Shown one piece after another: positions 25,853 through 35,122 of a DNA stretch of 64,000 nt (its first letter is position 1; each line of letters starts with the position of its first letter). Source of the DNA: Stackebrandtia endophytica. Its GTDB lineage: Bacteria > Actinomycetota > Actinomycetes > Mycobacteriales > Micromonosporaceae. Below the pieces are notes generated by a model. It was not told the origin of the DNA, did not search any database, and saw only the letters and a program-made list of their open reading frames with translations. The stretch spans positions 2,728,001 through 2,792,000 of the forward strand of contig NZ_VFOW01000001.1 in assembly GCF_006716355.1 (NCBI RefSeq), written 5' to 3'. The translations under genes and the position numbers were made by a program.

Positions 25853-28800
25853 CTATCCCATCTGGCTTTCGGGCGCTAACTGTTCCTGATTGGACGTCGA
25901 TTGGGCGGTCCTCGCGCCCGGATCGGCCGGGTCGGAGGTGGGTCGGGCGTTGGGTCGGCCGGCCTGGTCCGGGCTGCCCGGCGTCGTGTCGAGGTGATCG
26001 AGCAGCCCGGGCACGTATGAGATGTCCGCGCGAACCCGCTGCACTCGACCGTCGACGTCGCGCATGATGAACTCCCGGTATGGCAACCGGGTGTCGTCGC
26101 CGGCGTCGGGTTCACTCAGCGAGGCCAGCGTCTGCTCGTAACCGACGTCGCGGGGCACCCGCAGCATGCGCAGCGCCTCGGCCGCGATCTCGGCGTCCTC
26201 GGCGATACGTCCGACGAAGACCGTCGACACCAAGTTCTGCACGTCGAGCCCCAGGATGTCCTTGGGGTTCTGGGACGCCACCAGCGCGGCGAGGTTCCAC
26301 TTTCGAGAGTCGCGAGCCATCCGCACCAGGAACGACCGGCCCGAACGCCAGCCCTCCATGAAGTGAGCCTCGTCGAGGCCGACGAGTTTGCGTCGGTTGA
26401 TGTCGCCGCCGTAGGAACGACGCACCGCCAGCCGGTGCGCGGTGTGCAGCATCGGCAGTGCCAGTGCCTCCTCCGCCGACCAGTATTCGCGTTCGATCTT
26501 CAGGTCGGGCAGTCGCAGACCGGCCATCGTGATCACGGTGAGCATCGCATCATCGGTGAGCATGTCCGACGGCGGTGAACCGAAGAACAGCATCGCCAAC
26601 GGCATCTCCGCGGTGTCCAGCAGCAGCGCGGCCAGCTCGGAGCCCTCCTCGCCCTGCTCCTGCAGACAGTCCACGATGTCCTCCAGCGTGGAGGTCTCCT
26701 CCGCCGGAACTTGACGTGCCGCGTGGCGCAGCAGCCGGGCCGTGGAGGCCTCCCGCGCCACCTGCGGAGGCACCAGCATCGAACAGATGTCCTGCACGAG
26801 CATGCGCCGCTCCGCCCGAGCGTTGGACACCGCGATGTGGAACTCGCGGTCGGCTTCGGCGCCGGGCCCCCAATGCTCCCGCTTCGGAGTCGGGATCAGC
26901 GCATACGGCGCCAACGTGCCGCTCTCCGAGCCGGTCAGATTGAGCACCTTGGAATACGGCTTGAGTTCGGGCATCTCGCACAGGCGGGCCAACGGACCCG
27001 ACGGGTCCAACAGCGTCACCTGGACGCCTCGTCGTGCCGCCAGGTACCCGAGCGCACCCATCAGAGTGGACTTTCCACCACCCGGTTCGGCGACGAACAC
27101 CGCCAACCCGGAACGCTCCCGCACCTCGGTGGGGAAGTGCAGGTCCAGGAACACCGGTCGACGACAGGTCCCGGCGGTGCGTCCGATCAGGTCACCGCGT
27201 CGGTCGCCGACGTTGGAGGCGGCCTGCGGCAGTGAGGCCGCGAACAGTCGCACCGGCATCCGTCGCAGGTAGCCGGTGTTGGCCACCGGCTCCCCCGGAA
27301 TGAACTCGCGTGCCAGCCAGTCCTGATTCTTCGGGTGCTGCAACGAGATCCGCAGCTCCCGGTTGTACATCTGGATCAGCTTCCGTGCCCGTTCCAGGCA
27401 CTCCTCCCGACTGTCGGCGGCGACCGCGATGCGGTGCCAGCCGTGGACTCGCGCCGCGTCGGTCGCCATCCCGGTGGTCATCTCGTCGCCGACCACCAAC
27501 GCACGTTGCGCCAACCGCTCCAGTTCCGGAGGCGCGTCCATCGAGTGTTCGTCGTAGTCGTGCTGTTGCGACCGGATCATCCGCAACCGGTGTTCGAGGT
27601 TGCGGAACGCCTCACCGGGGCCCAACACGTCGATGCGGGAGGACAGTTCCATCGGCCAGGGCGCGCGTTCGTGGAAGTGCAGCCAGGGTTCGTGGCGTTC
27701 CGGGATCTCCAGATCCTCCATGCGCCCGACGGTCAGAACCGCTACGTGGCGTTCCTCGCCGGTCAACCGGTTGACGAGTTTGACCGTCGACCCGTAGGGC
27801 GTGCGGTACCGCTCGATCTGTTCGGTCAACGCCAGGACGTCGCCGGGCTCCCAGTTGCCGTCGCGGACCGCCGACAACAGTTCGGGCGGTTCCATTCCCA
27901 AAGCGACGCTGCGGAAGATCAACCACTCCAGTTCGTGGCTGGTGGCTCGCCGTGCCCGGACGCCGAACGCGCCCAACACTTCGTCGAACTGTTCGGTCAG
28001 CCGGTCGACCCGGCTGCGTTCGGAGTCGCGGGTGCCCTTGCTGAACAGGCGGCCCCACTTCTCGCTCATCGTGTCGAACAGGTTGCGTCGGGCGAAACTG
28101 ATTCCCAGGTAGACCTGTCCCTCGGAGTGCTGGACTCCGTGGAGGTGCCGCTGGGCGGCGACCAGGTGGTCGCCCCAGTTGTTGGCGCCCAACACCGCGG
28201 GCAGTGGTGCGGGCGTGTTCATGTCGACCGTGCGAGCCCACTCGTCGGCGGGGAACGGCCGGGTCGTGCGCCGCAGGTGCAGGCGGTATCCCGCCATGCC
28301 GGCGTACTGCTCCGAGATCGCCGAGATCAGGGCCTCCCGTTCGGCGTCGGGCCGAAACGCCCAGCGCACCTCCGGGAGTCGGTACCAGGCCGTCACCGAC
28401 GTCGGGGTGAACGTCGCGTGGCCGGCGATCTCGGTGATCGCCAGTTCCTGGGCGGGGGTTCGATCCCGTTGCCTGGGAGTCTTCGGAACCCGCACCGGAC
28501 CGTCGTTGACCGGCGGAGTCGGTGGCGTGTACGGAACCAGCTGGTTGTTGCCGGGTACCGGAGTCGGCCGCGACGACAGCCGGGGGTCGATCGCCGGTGG
28601 CGGTGGCAGCGGATCGACCGTCGGGTGCGGCACGACCGGGAACTGGCCGCTGGGCGACCGGATCGGTTCGGCCGCCGGGGACTGCGGAGCGGTCGGATGG
28701 CCAACCGGTGCGGCCGGTGGCGGAGCCGTCGGATGCCCGACCGGAGTGGTCGGTGGCGGTGGCGCGGTGAACCGGATCGGTCCCGACCTGACCTGGGTCA

Positions 28801-30169
28801 TTTCGTTGACGACCGATTGGGGAGGCCGTCCCCGATTGCCGGTGGCCGGCCGCGAACCGGTGGACGGTTCGGCCGCAGGCCCGGATGTCTGCCCGGCGGC
28901 CGTACGGCGGGCCTCGTCCTGAGCGCGGGCGGTCACCTCAGCCTCGGCGAACGGGTTGCGGGTTCGACTGGGTGGTGGTTGCTCCGGTTGGCGGGGACGC
29001 AATCGAGAGGTGGCCGGATCCGGCTGCACCGACCCGGCGGCCGGTTGACGAACGGGCTCCTCCGGCGACGCGGCGGATTGAGCCGCGCTCCGTCGTGCGG
29101 TGTCGGGCCGCGCCGTATCGGATCGCGGGGTCCCGGCTTGGGCGGTGTCGGTTTGGGCGGCATCGGGTTGGGCCGGGGCGGATGGAGCGGCTCCGGTGCG
29201 CGTGTCGTCACCCGGGACCGTGCCGTGCGAAGCCGCCTCGCGTTGCGCGGCCAGTTGCTGTGCCCGCTGACGCGCCTGAATCCGTTCCAGCACGCGTTGC
29301 TCCTGCTGGCCGAACTGCTCCTGCGAGGTGGTCGCGGCCGGTGAACCGGACGGACCGGGTCCCAGGGGCGGAGCGGTCGAGTCCGGCTGAGCGCCGTCCG
29401 ACGGCGGAGCCGACGAAGGCTCGACGACGTCCTGTGGATAACCGCTCGCTGACGGTGCATCCACAGTCCCGGCTACCTGTGGATAACTCGCCTTTGCCTG
29501 TGGATAACCGGTCTCATCTTGTGGATAACCGGGGCCTTTCTGTGGATTACCCTGTGGAAAGTCACGCTCGGGCGCCCGGTCAGCCTGTGGATAACCCTGT
29601 GGATATTCCTGTGGAGAACGAGGGTTATCCGCAGGTGAAATCGCGTGTCGCGACTCATCCGACGCCGACGACGCCGACGTGTTCGACGTCTCGACGGACT
29701 CGGGAGAGTCGGTCGAACCGACGTCCGACGGCGCCGACGACTCGACCGATACACCCGGTCGCGGCGACTCGGGCTCGGTCGGTGCATCCTCCGCCGACGC
29801 GTCGTCGGCCAGTGGTCGACCCCACTCGCCGAAAATGCTCGCGGTGTCGACGGCGGGAGTCGTCCCGTCATCCGTCACCCGGCCGACGGGCCGACCGGAC
29901 TCGTCGGCGTCGGAGCCACCGGTGTCCGCCGCCGGATCTTCGTCCTCAGCGGACTCCTGGGGGCGGGCCGTCGTCTCCGAGGCCCCCCGGCTCGCACGCT
30001 CGCCGCTGGGGTCCATGGTCCGGCTCGCACGCTCACCGAACAGCACATCGGCCAACGCCGTGGTCGGGTCGGGCTCACTGGACTTGGGCGCCTTGAACAC
30101 CGCCAACGGCCGTGTCGTGCTGTCGGTGTCTGCCGACGGCCCGGTGGGCGGCGGAGGGGACGACGTCAT
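25853..30169 (-). CDS. VirB4-like T4SS ATPase with long disordered N-terminus
   Basis: 1438 aa. Residues 1 to about 570 are low-complexity (Pro, Ala, Ser, Thr, Gln), including a (G/S/E)YPQ repeat near residues 180-245 encoded by DnaA-box-like DNA. A conserved region then starts (ITEIAGHATFTPTSVTAWYRLPEVRW), and the ATPase domain has Walker A EPGGGKST near residue 1030 and Walker B LVGLDEAHF near 1265. VirB4 proteins power pilus assembly and substrate transfer at the inner face of the membrane. The ATG overlaps the VirB3-like stop (ATGA). Actinobacterial relatives are often annotated as ATP-binding proteins; the N-terminal extension is unusually long. Confidence 0.88.
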   Translation of the reverse strand: MTSSPPPPTGPSADTDSTTRPLAVFKAPKSSEPDPTTALADVLFGERASRTMDPSGERASRGASETTARPQESAEDEDPAADTGGSDADESGRPVGRVTDDGTTPAVDTASIFGEWGRPLADDASAEDAPTEPESPRPGVSVESSAPSDVGSTDSPESVETSNTSASSASDESRHAISPADNPRSPQEYPQGYPQADRAPERDFPQGNPQKGPGYPQDETGYPQAKASYPQVAGTVDAPSASGYPQDVVEPSSAPPSDGAQPDSTAPPLGPGPSGSPAATTSQEQFGQQEQRVLERIQARQRAQQLAAQREAASHGTVPGDDTRTGAAPSAPAQPDAAQTDTAQAGTPRSDTARPDTARRSAAQSAASPEEPVRQPAAGSVQPDPATSRLRPRQPEQPPPSRTRNPFAEAEVTARAQDEARRTAAGQTSGPAAEPSTGSRPATGNRGRPPQSVVNEMTQVRSGPIRFTAPPPPTTPVGHPTAPPPAAPVGHPTAPQSPAAEPIRSPSGQFPVVPHPTVDPLPPPPAIDPRLSSRPTPVPGNNQLVPYTPPTPPVNDGPVRVPKTPRQRDRTPAQELAITEIAGHATFTPTSVTAWYRLPEVRWAFRPDAEREALISAISEQYAGMAGYRLHLRRTTRPFPADEWARTVDMNTPAPLPAVLGANNWGDHLVAAQRHLHGVQHSEGQVYLGISFARRNLFDTMSEKWGRLFSKGTRDSERSRVDRLTEQFDEVLGAFGVRARRATSHELEWLIFRSVALGMEPPELLSAVRDGNWEPGDVLALTEQIERYRTPYGSTVKLVNRLTGEERHVAVLTVGRMEDLEIPERHEPWLHFHERAPWPMELSSRIDVLGPGEAFRNLEHRLRMIRSQQHDYDEHSMDAPPELERLAQRALVVGDEMTTGMATDAARVHGWHRIAVAADSREECLERARKLIQMYNRELRISLQHPKNQDWLAREFIPGEPVANTGYLRRMPVRLFAASLPQAASNVGDRRGDLIGRTAGTCRRPVFLDLHFPTEVRERSGLAVFVAEPGGGKSTLMGALGYLAARRGVQVTLLDPSGPLARLCEMPELKPYSKVLNLTGSESGTLAPYALIPTPKREHWGPGAEADREFHIAVSNARAERRMLVQDICSMLVPPQVAREASTARLLRHAARQVPAEETSTLEDIVDCLQEQGEEGSELAALLLDTAEMPLAMLFFGSPPSDMLTDDAMLTVITMAGLRLPDLKIEREYWSAEEALALPMLHTAHRLAVRRSYGGDINRRKLVGLDEAHFMEGWRSGRSFLVRMARDSRKWNLAALVASQNPKDILGLDVQNLVSTVFVGRIAEDAEIAAEALRMLRVPRDVGYEQTLASLSEPDAGDDTRLPYREFIMRDVDGRVQRVRADISYVPGLLDHLDTTPGSPDQAGRPNARPTSDPADPGARTAQSTSNQEQLAPESQMG
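29433..29633. repeat. Cluster of DnaA boxes inside the virB4-like gene
   Basis: Five perfect copies of TTATCCACA (minus strand) end at 29441, 29486, 29507, 29528 and 29594, and further copies with one or two changes lie at 29541-29549, 29553-29561, 29598-29606, 29610-29618, 29625-29633 (opposite strand) and 29457-29465 (opposite strand). Three successive steps are 21 bp, two helical turns. The 9-mer is the classical E. coli DnaA box. In the protein each copy reads YPQ. Confidence 0.8.
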
Positions 30170-30528
30170 ATCAGCTCCTCCCGAATCAGGATCCGGTTGG
30201 CGGAGTACCGCTTGTCACGTTGTTCCTCCATGGGCTCACGGGTGCGCCGCCAGTCGGTGAGGACGGTGCGGATCACGGCGCGGGCGGGACGGTCGGGGTC
30301 GACGTACCGGAAGATGAGGGAGGTGCTGACCATGGCCAGCGCGATCTCCCAGGCGGGAAAGATCTCGACGGTGAAGGTGAACAACCAGTGGATGAACATG
30401 TACAGGGCCACCAGCACCGCGAAGACACCGTATTGCGCGTATGGCAAATGAACCGGGAAGGTGTATCCGGGGGGTCCCAGGTACAGCAGCCGGGCGCGGT
30501 AAATGTCATCGTCGGTGCGGAGTTTCAT
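30166..30528 (-). CDS. VirB3/PrgI-like small membrane protein
   Basis: 120 aa. A short N-terminus (RARLLYLGPPGYTFPVHLPYA) leads into two hydrophobic helices (QYGVFAVLVALYMFIHWLF; IALAMVSTSLIFRYV), then a basic cytoplasmic tail. It stands directly before the VirB4-like gene with an ATGA overlap, the usual place of the VirB3/PrgI partner of VirB4. The role is inferred from position, size and topology; no diagnostic motif exists. Confidence 0.66.
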   Translation of the reverse strand: MKLRTDDDIYRARLLYLGPPGYTFPVHLPYAQYGVFAVLVALYMFIHWLFTFTVEIFPAWEIALAMVSTSLIFRYVDPDRPARAVIRTVLTDWRRTREPMEEQRDKRYSANRILIREELI

Positions 30529-30530
30529 GG

Positions 30531-30803
30531 CTAGTCGGTTTCCTCGCTGGTGAACAGGATGTCCACAAGGCCCTCACCGAACAGGATGAGCAGTCCGGCG
30601 CCCGCGATGAACGCGATGCCGATGATGGCGATGGTCGAGGAGGTCAACACTCTGGACACTTCACCCTTGTTCGCGCGCGCGATGAAGATGACTCCGAGGA
30701 TGGCCAGCAAGATCGGGGCGATCCGGTTCAGGAAGAACAGGATGATCCCGTCGGTGTTGATCTCGTTGGCTCTTACCGCTAGCAAGTATGGTGCGTCTCT
30801 CAT
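30531..30803 (-). CDS. VirB2/TrbC-like two-helix membrane protein
   Basis: 90 aa with two helices: IILFFLNRIAPILLAILGVIFIA and SSTIAIIGIAFIAGAGLLILFG, joined by a short basic loop (RANKGEVSR). This is the size and layout of VirB2/TrbC pilin-like subunits, and it is the first gene of the operon. AAGGA lies 11 bases before the ATG. Its stop is 2 bases before the next start. Pilin function is inference. Confidence 0.65.
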   Translation of the reverse strand: MRDAPYLLAVRANEINTDGIILFFLNRIAPILLAILGVIFIARANKGEVSRVLTSSTIAIIGIAFIAGAGLLILFGEGLVDILFTSEETD

Positions 30804-31076
30804 GTGTTGTCGTCCTTCATCGATACAGGAAACACGAAATCGGTGCCCTGTGGTGCCTGGCTGAGTCGATAAGTTTGTGCCGCCATTGTCATGGCGCCGA
30901 TTCCAGTGTCACACTGCGACTGTGACCTGCCAATTCGGAGCTTTCTGTCAGATTGTTGACACCGGGCGTGTCGCTGTCCGATGACGGATTCGCGAAGGCG
31001 CCTCAGAGGTTGTCGACAACCTCTCAGAGTGGGGGATTGATCTAGGGTCAACATCGATGGACAGAGAGGCACGCCA

Positions 31077-31988
31077 ATGGAACCGACGGATTTGCGCATC
31101 GCCATAGTGGCGGCGGCGCTGGCGGTGGCCGGCCTGGTCATCGCGGGATTGTCGGCGACGGCCGTGGGGACGGCGAAGGCTCTGGCGAAGTGGCCGGTAG
31201 CGGGACGACGCCCGAAGCGGACGGTCCCTCGTGGTCTCGGGGTGGTGGTCGGCGTCGTGATGTGCGGGGTGGCCGCCGGATTGGCCGGGTCGCTCATCCG
31301 GCTGCCCGAGGACGTACCCGGGTTCGTCACGGTGGCGGTGGCGGCGGCCATCGCGCTGGCGGCCACGGGAATCGGCTCCGTCAAGCTCGCCAACAAGATC
31401 GAACTATCCGCACTAATCAACTCACCATCTCCGACCAGTGGAGACCCACAGATTGCCATCCCACTGTCGACCATGCAACCGAGCGTGGCCGACGGATCGC
31501 AACCGGAGACCGAGATCGCCTACGGTGAGCCGTATCCGGGTCTGGTCTCGCATCCCGATGACAGACGACGAGACGACTATCAACCAGTCGTGCCATCGCC
31601 GTCCTCCTCACCTGAAATCGTTGCGGGCCATGGACCCTCTGTCGGGCTTCATACTACGACGCCAACCTCTGAATCCCCCGCAATCGGGGACCCCACTTGG
31701 ACCGACCGGACATCATCGACACTCGTCAAGGCGGTCGACCTGCCCGACGACGCGGTTCCCGGTTGGGTCTACGCCGATTCGGGCGACAACTGGTATCTGG
31801 TGATCTCGACGATGGACGGACTGGGACTGGTACGGCTCAGCGATTTCAGCGCCGTCACCGCCGACGACCTCACCGGAAACCTTCACGTGGGGGGCAGCAT
31901 CGAGATCACGGTGTGGCCGGTGGGCGACGCCGAATCCGATCCGGGTGACGAACCGAAGTCCGAACAGCACGAACGCCCCGAACCGTGA
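31077..31988 (+). CDS. Membrane protein of unknown function, divergent from the T4SS operon
   Basis: 303 aa. Three helices occupy the first 110 residues (IAIVAAALAVAGLVIAGLSA; GLGVVVGVVMCGVAAGLAG; FVTVAVAAAIALAATGIG). A long disordered segment follows, and then a compact domain (AVPGWVYADSGDNWYLVISTMDGLGLVRLSDF). The disordered segment has lower GC than the rest. It begins 273 bases from the divergent T4SS operon and could share its control. No family recognised. Confidence 0.68.
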   Translation: MEPTDLRIAIVAAALAVAGLVIAGLSATAVGTAKALAKWPVAGRRPKRTVPRGLGVVVGVVMCGVAAGLAGSLIRLPEDVPGFVTVAVAAAIALAATGIGSVKLANKIELSALINSPSPTSGDPQIAIPLSTMQPSVADGSQPETEIAYGEPYPGLVSHPDDRRRDDYQPVVPSPSSSPEIVAGHGPSVGLHTTTPTSESPAIGDPTWTDRTSSTLVKAVDLPDDAVPGWVYADSGDNWYLVISTMDGLGLVRLSDFSAVTADDLTGNLHVGGSIEITVWPVGDAESDPGDEPKSEQHERPEP

Positions 31989-32084
31989 CCGGCCCGGGGC
32001 GTCACCCCCAAAGAAAAGGAACCCTGGTTCCCATACCCGAGCCAGCCTATCCGACCGTGCCGGGCCGACTACCATCGGTGTCGC

Positions 32085-32276
32085 TCAATCGCCGGTGCGG
32101 CGGAAGACCCCCACCAGTGCGATCAAACCGGCGACCGTGAAAGCCGAGGCGAACACGATTCCCACCACGGTCAACGGAACCGGGACGAAGGCGTTGACGA
32201 TGCCGACCACTCCCAGGGTCGCGAACAGCAGGCCCAGCACCAGGTAAATCGTGCTGGCCGGATGACGGTCACTCAC
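32085..32276 (-). CDS. Small two-helix membrane protein
   Basis: 63 aa from a GTG that overlaps the preceding stop within GTGAGTGA. Two helices (STIYLVLGLLFATLGVVGIVNAF; LTVVGIVFASAFTVAGLIALVGVF) and short basic ends. Co-translated with the PspC-domain protein, so probably a part of the same envelope-stress module. The frame is open 13 codons further upstream but inside the upstream gene. Confidence 0.65.
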   Translation of the reverse strand: MSDRHPASTIYLVLGLLFATLGVVGIVNAFVPVPLTVVGIVFASAFTVAGLIALVGVFRRTGD

Positions 32277-33606
32277 GAACCACCTCGAAACCTCCGAACT
32301 CCACTGTGACGTCAATGGTCAACGTGCCGCCGCCGGGACCGTCGCCGCCCTCCGACCCCAGGTCGTGGTACGACTCCCAGCCGTCGAAATACGTGACATC
32401 GCCGTATTCCTCGAACATCACGACCCCACCGTTGATGGAGGTCAACAGGATGACGTCCACATCCGAAGGGAGGACCACCCGACCGCTGCCACCCCTGACG
32501 AGAACCTCGACGGTCTGGTCCACGTCGTCGGAGAACTCCACCCTCGTCAGGTCCAGGTCGGCCTCGCTGAACCAGACCGACCACTCCGACGGGATCTCCT
32601 CCACCGTCAACGGAACCATCGTCGCGTTGACCACCCCGTCGGGACGTTGACCGATGAAGAGGTAATCGGCCGCCACGAGGAGGCTCAGGATGAGGCCCAT
32701 GACGATCCACAGACGACTCCGACCCCACCAGGTACCGATCATGACGACCACGCCGATCAGCAGCAACGCGACCGACAGGAACGCCGAACCCGGTACCGCC
32801 ACCCCCGACAGGGAGACGATCGCCATCACACCCATCGCGATGCTGACGACGGCGAGACCGAGCAGGTTGAGTCGAGAACTGAATCGGCGGCGAGCCGGAA
32901 CCCCCTCGAGGCGCTGTGGCGTCGTCGGCACCGTGGTGATCGCCGCGGCCGAATCCGCGGTCTCCAGCGGTTCGGTGTCGGCCTCCACTGTCGGAGTCGG
33001 CTCGACCCGGGTGTGGTCGGCCGCCGGCAACTGGACGGTGGTGGTCTCGGTGTCCCAGGCGGGCAGTTCGGCCGCGACCGTCTCACGACGGGTGCGCGCG
33101 AACGGACCTCTCGGCGCGAACGGTATGCGATAGGCCGACCCGGTCGAGGCCGACGGTGCCGGTGACGTCGGAGCGTCGATCACCCTCGGTTGTGCCAGGG
33201 CCGACAACAGCATGGCCGCCGCCCCCAGACTCACCACCGGGTAGGTCGCCGGGTTGAGCAGCACGATGACCCACAAGGTGACGACCATGACCACCAACAG
33301 CAGGGTCGACAGGATGGAAGTGCTGGATCGGCCGCGGCGCAACAGTCCTCCGAGGGCGGACACCTCATCGCCCTCCTGGGGGAAGAGCAGCCACGCCACC
33401 CCGTACAACAGCAGGCCGGTCCCGGCGAAGACCACGAGGACCCCCAGCCCGGCACGCCACAGCAGCGGATCGGTACCGCTGGCACGCCCAAGTGCGGCAC
33501 ACACCCCCGCGATGTGGCGATCCTCCCGGGGACGTATCAAACCGCAGGGCGCCAGCCAACCACCGGTGGCGGCGGGCTGGGTCGCGTCGGACACGTCGGT
33601 GGTCAT
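32269..33606 (-). CDS. PspC-domain membrane protein with LiaF-like C-terminus
   Basis: 445 aa. Residues about 20-80 form a PspC domain (LIRPREDRHIAGVCAALGRASGTDPLLWRAGLGVL), followed by several helices and, at the C-terminus, a beta-rich domain (VEVLVRGGSGRVVLPSDVDV) like the cell-wall-stress domain of LiaF/VraT proteins. The gene is divergent from a PspC-domain sensor kinase and its regulator. LiaF-like proteins modulate the kinase, so these three form a likely three-component envelope-stress system. The ATG is the first in-frame start next to the PspC domain. Confidence 0.85.
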   Translation of the reverse strand: MTTDVSDATQPAATGGWLAPCGLIRPREDRHIAGVCAALGRASGTDPLLWRAGLGVLVVFAGTGLLLYGVAWLLFPQEGDEVSALGGLLRRGRSSTSILSTLLLVVMVVTLWVIVLLNPATYPVVSLGAAAMLLSALAQPRVIDAPTSPAPSASTGSAYRIPFAPRGPFARTRRETVAAELPAWDTETTTVQLPAADHTRVEPTPTVEADTEPLETADSAAAITTVPTTPQRLEGVPARRRFSSRLNLLGLAVVSIAMGVMAIVSLSGVAVPGSAFLSVALLLIGVVVMIGTWWGRSRLWIVMGLILSLLVAADYLFIGQRPDGVVNATMVPLTVEEIPSEWSVWFSEADLDLTRVEFSDDVDQTVEVLVRGGSGRVVLPSDVDVILLTSINGGVVMFEEYGDVTYFDGWESYHDLGSEGGDGPGGGTLTIDVTVEFGGFEVVRE

Positions 33607-33862
33607 CCGTCGATGATGCCAACCGAACGTCGAACCCGCATCCGGGTCATCCCCTAGAAACGCCGGAGGCACCAGAACATGCCAGGTGGTGGGCCGACGG
33701 ACCGGCTCGGCGACACGGCGACCCCGAGTCGAAAAATACGGGGTGCCTCGGGGGTGCCACCCCTGTTAAAGGCGACGGCGACGTGTGACGATCGGAAGCG
33801 GTCGACGAACCGGGTCCGCGTGATCGGATGAGCCGACCCAACCCGATACTTCTACCCTGCCT

Positions 33863-35122
33863 GTGAGGAGCCCCGTCATCGACACACAGTCCGCCCCCAG
33901 CGTCCCGCGACCGGCACGGCCGCCGTTGCGGCGAGTTCGCGGCGGGCGGTTGCTCACGGGTGTCGCGCGTGGCCTCGCCGAGCATCTGGGCATTCGACCC
34001 ATCCTGGTGCGGCTGGGATTCATGCTGCTGGCGACACCCCTGTTCGAGGGCCTGGGCATGCTGCTCTACGTCGCGTTGTGGGCGGTCCTCCCCTCGGAGG
34101 TCGGCACCAAGCCGTGGCAAGACCGTCGACAGTGGCCGGTGTTTGCGCTGCTGGGGCTGGGCATCGTCTTCCTGACCGTGGTCACCGGCTGGGCCGGCTC
34201 GGGGATGCTGTTCGGCTGGCTCGCCGCGATCGTGGCGTTGGGTGCCGGCGTCATCTGGCACCAGATCAAACCCGACGCCGACTGGTTGACCACTATCGTG
34301 GGCACCAGCGGTCGACGCTCGGCCATCCTGCGGCTGGGCGGCGGTGGCGCCCTGGTCGCCATCGGGGTCATCGGGATTCTGGCCGCCGTGGTCGGTTTGA
34401 CCCGGGAGAGCATCGACAACGTCCTCAACAGCCTGCTGTTCACCCTCATCGCGTTGGGTGGTATCGCCCTGGTGTTCGGTCCGTTGATCTACCGGATGTA
34501 CCTCCAACTGAACTCGGAGCGGGAGGGCCGCGCGAGGGAGGCCGAACGCGCCGACATCGCCGCGATGGTGCACGACCAGGTGCTGCACACTCTGGCGCTG
34601 ATTCAGCGTCGATCCGAGGACCCCCGTGAGGTGGCTCGGCTGGCCCGCGGCCAGGAACGGGCACTGCGCAACTGGTTGTACAAGCCGAGCGCTCAGGCGG
34701 CCGACAAGTTCGGTGCCGCGTTGGAGGCCGCCGCCGCCGAGGTCGAGGACACCTTCGGCATCACCGTCGACACGGTGGTTGTCGGCGATCGCGACATGGA
34801 TCCGCACGTGTCGGCGCTGGTCGCCGCAGCGCGGGAGGCGATGGTCAACGCCGCCAAACACTCCGGCGTCAACAACATCTCGCTGTACGCCGAGGCCGAG
34901 CCGGACCTGTTGAGCGTCTTCGTCCGCGACCGCGGCACCGGATTCGACATCGACGACATCGCCACCGACCGCCACGGCGTACGCGGGTCCATTCTGGATC
35001 GGATGCATCGTCACGGAGGCACCGCCGAGGTGCGCAGTACCGTCGGAGAGGGCACCGAGGTGCGGCTTACCATGCCGGTGGACTCGACCGAGAACATCAA
35101 CGACGAGAGGAACGGCCAGTGA
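33863..35122 (+). CDS. PspC-domain sensor histidine kinase
   Basis: 419 aa. An N-terminal PspC domain (LRRVRGGRLLTGVARGLAEHLGIRP) precedes five to six membrane helices. The cytoplasmic part has the phospho-acceptor in ADIAAMVHDQVLHTLALI and a HATPase domain with REAMVNAAKHSG (N box) and VRDRGTGFD (G1 box). This is the LiaS/DesK class that pairs with LuxR-type regulators. The start is a GTG; its stop overlaps the regulator start. Expected to sense cell-envelope damage, by analogy with other PspC-kinases. Confidence 0.9.
   Translation: MRSPVIDTQSAPSVPRPARPPLRRVRGGRLLTGVARGLAEHLGIRPILVRLGFMLLATPLFEGLGMLLYVALWAVLPSEVGTKPWQDRRQWPVFALLGLGIVFLTVVTGWAGSGMLFGWLAAIVALGAGVIWHQIKPDADWLTTIVGTSGRRSAILRLGGGGALVAIGVIGILAAVVGLTRESIDNVLNSLLFTLIALGGIALVFGPLIYRMYLQLNSEREGRAREAERADIAAMVHDQVLHTLALIQRRSEDPREVARLARGQERALRNWLYKPSAQAADKFGAALEAAAAEVEDTFGITVDTVVVGDRDMDPHVSALVAAAREAMVNAAKHSGVNNISLYAEAEPDLLSVFVRDRGTGFDIDDIATDRHGVRGSILDRMHRHGGTAEVRSTVGEGTEVRLTMPVDSTENINDERNGQ

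Noticed and set aside
27335-29344. A 669-codon plus-strand open frame
   Set aside because: Antisense shadow of the VirB4-like gene produced by GC-rich codons.
29433-29633. Chromosomal oriC
   Set aside because: No dnaA, dnaN, recF, gyrB, rpmH or parAB genes in the surroundings and no AT-rich unwinding region; the boxes lie inside a coding sequence.
28885-30096. A 403-codon plus-strand frame opposite the DnaA-box cluster
   Set aside because: Arg/Pro-rich, no ribosome site or motif; the minus-strand frame is continuous with a recognisable ATPase.
30800-31474. Minus-strand frame upstream of the T4SS operon
   Set aside because: Antisense to the membrane-protein gene at 31077 and low in motif content.
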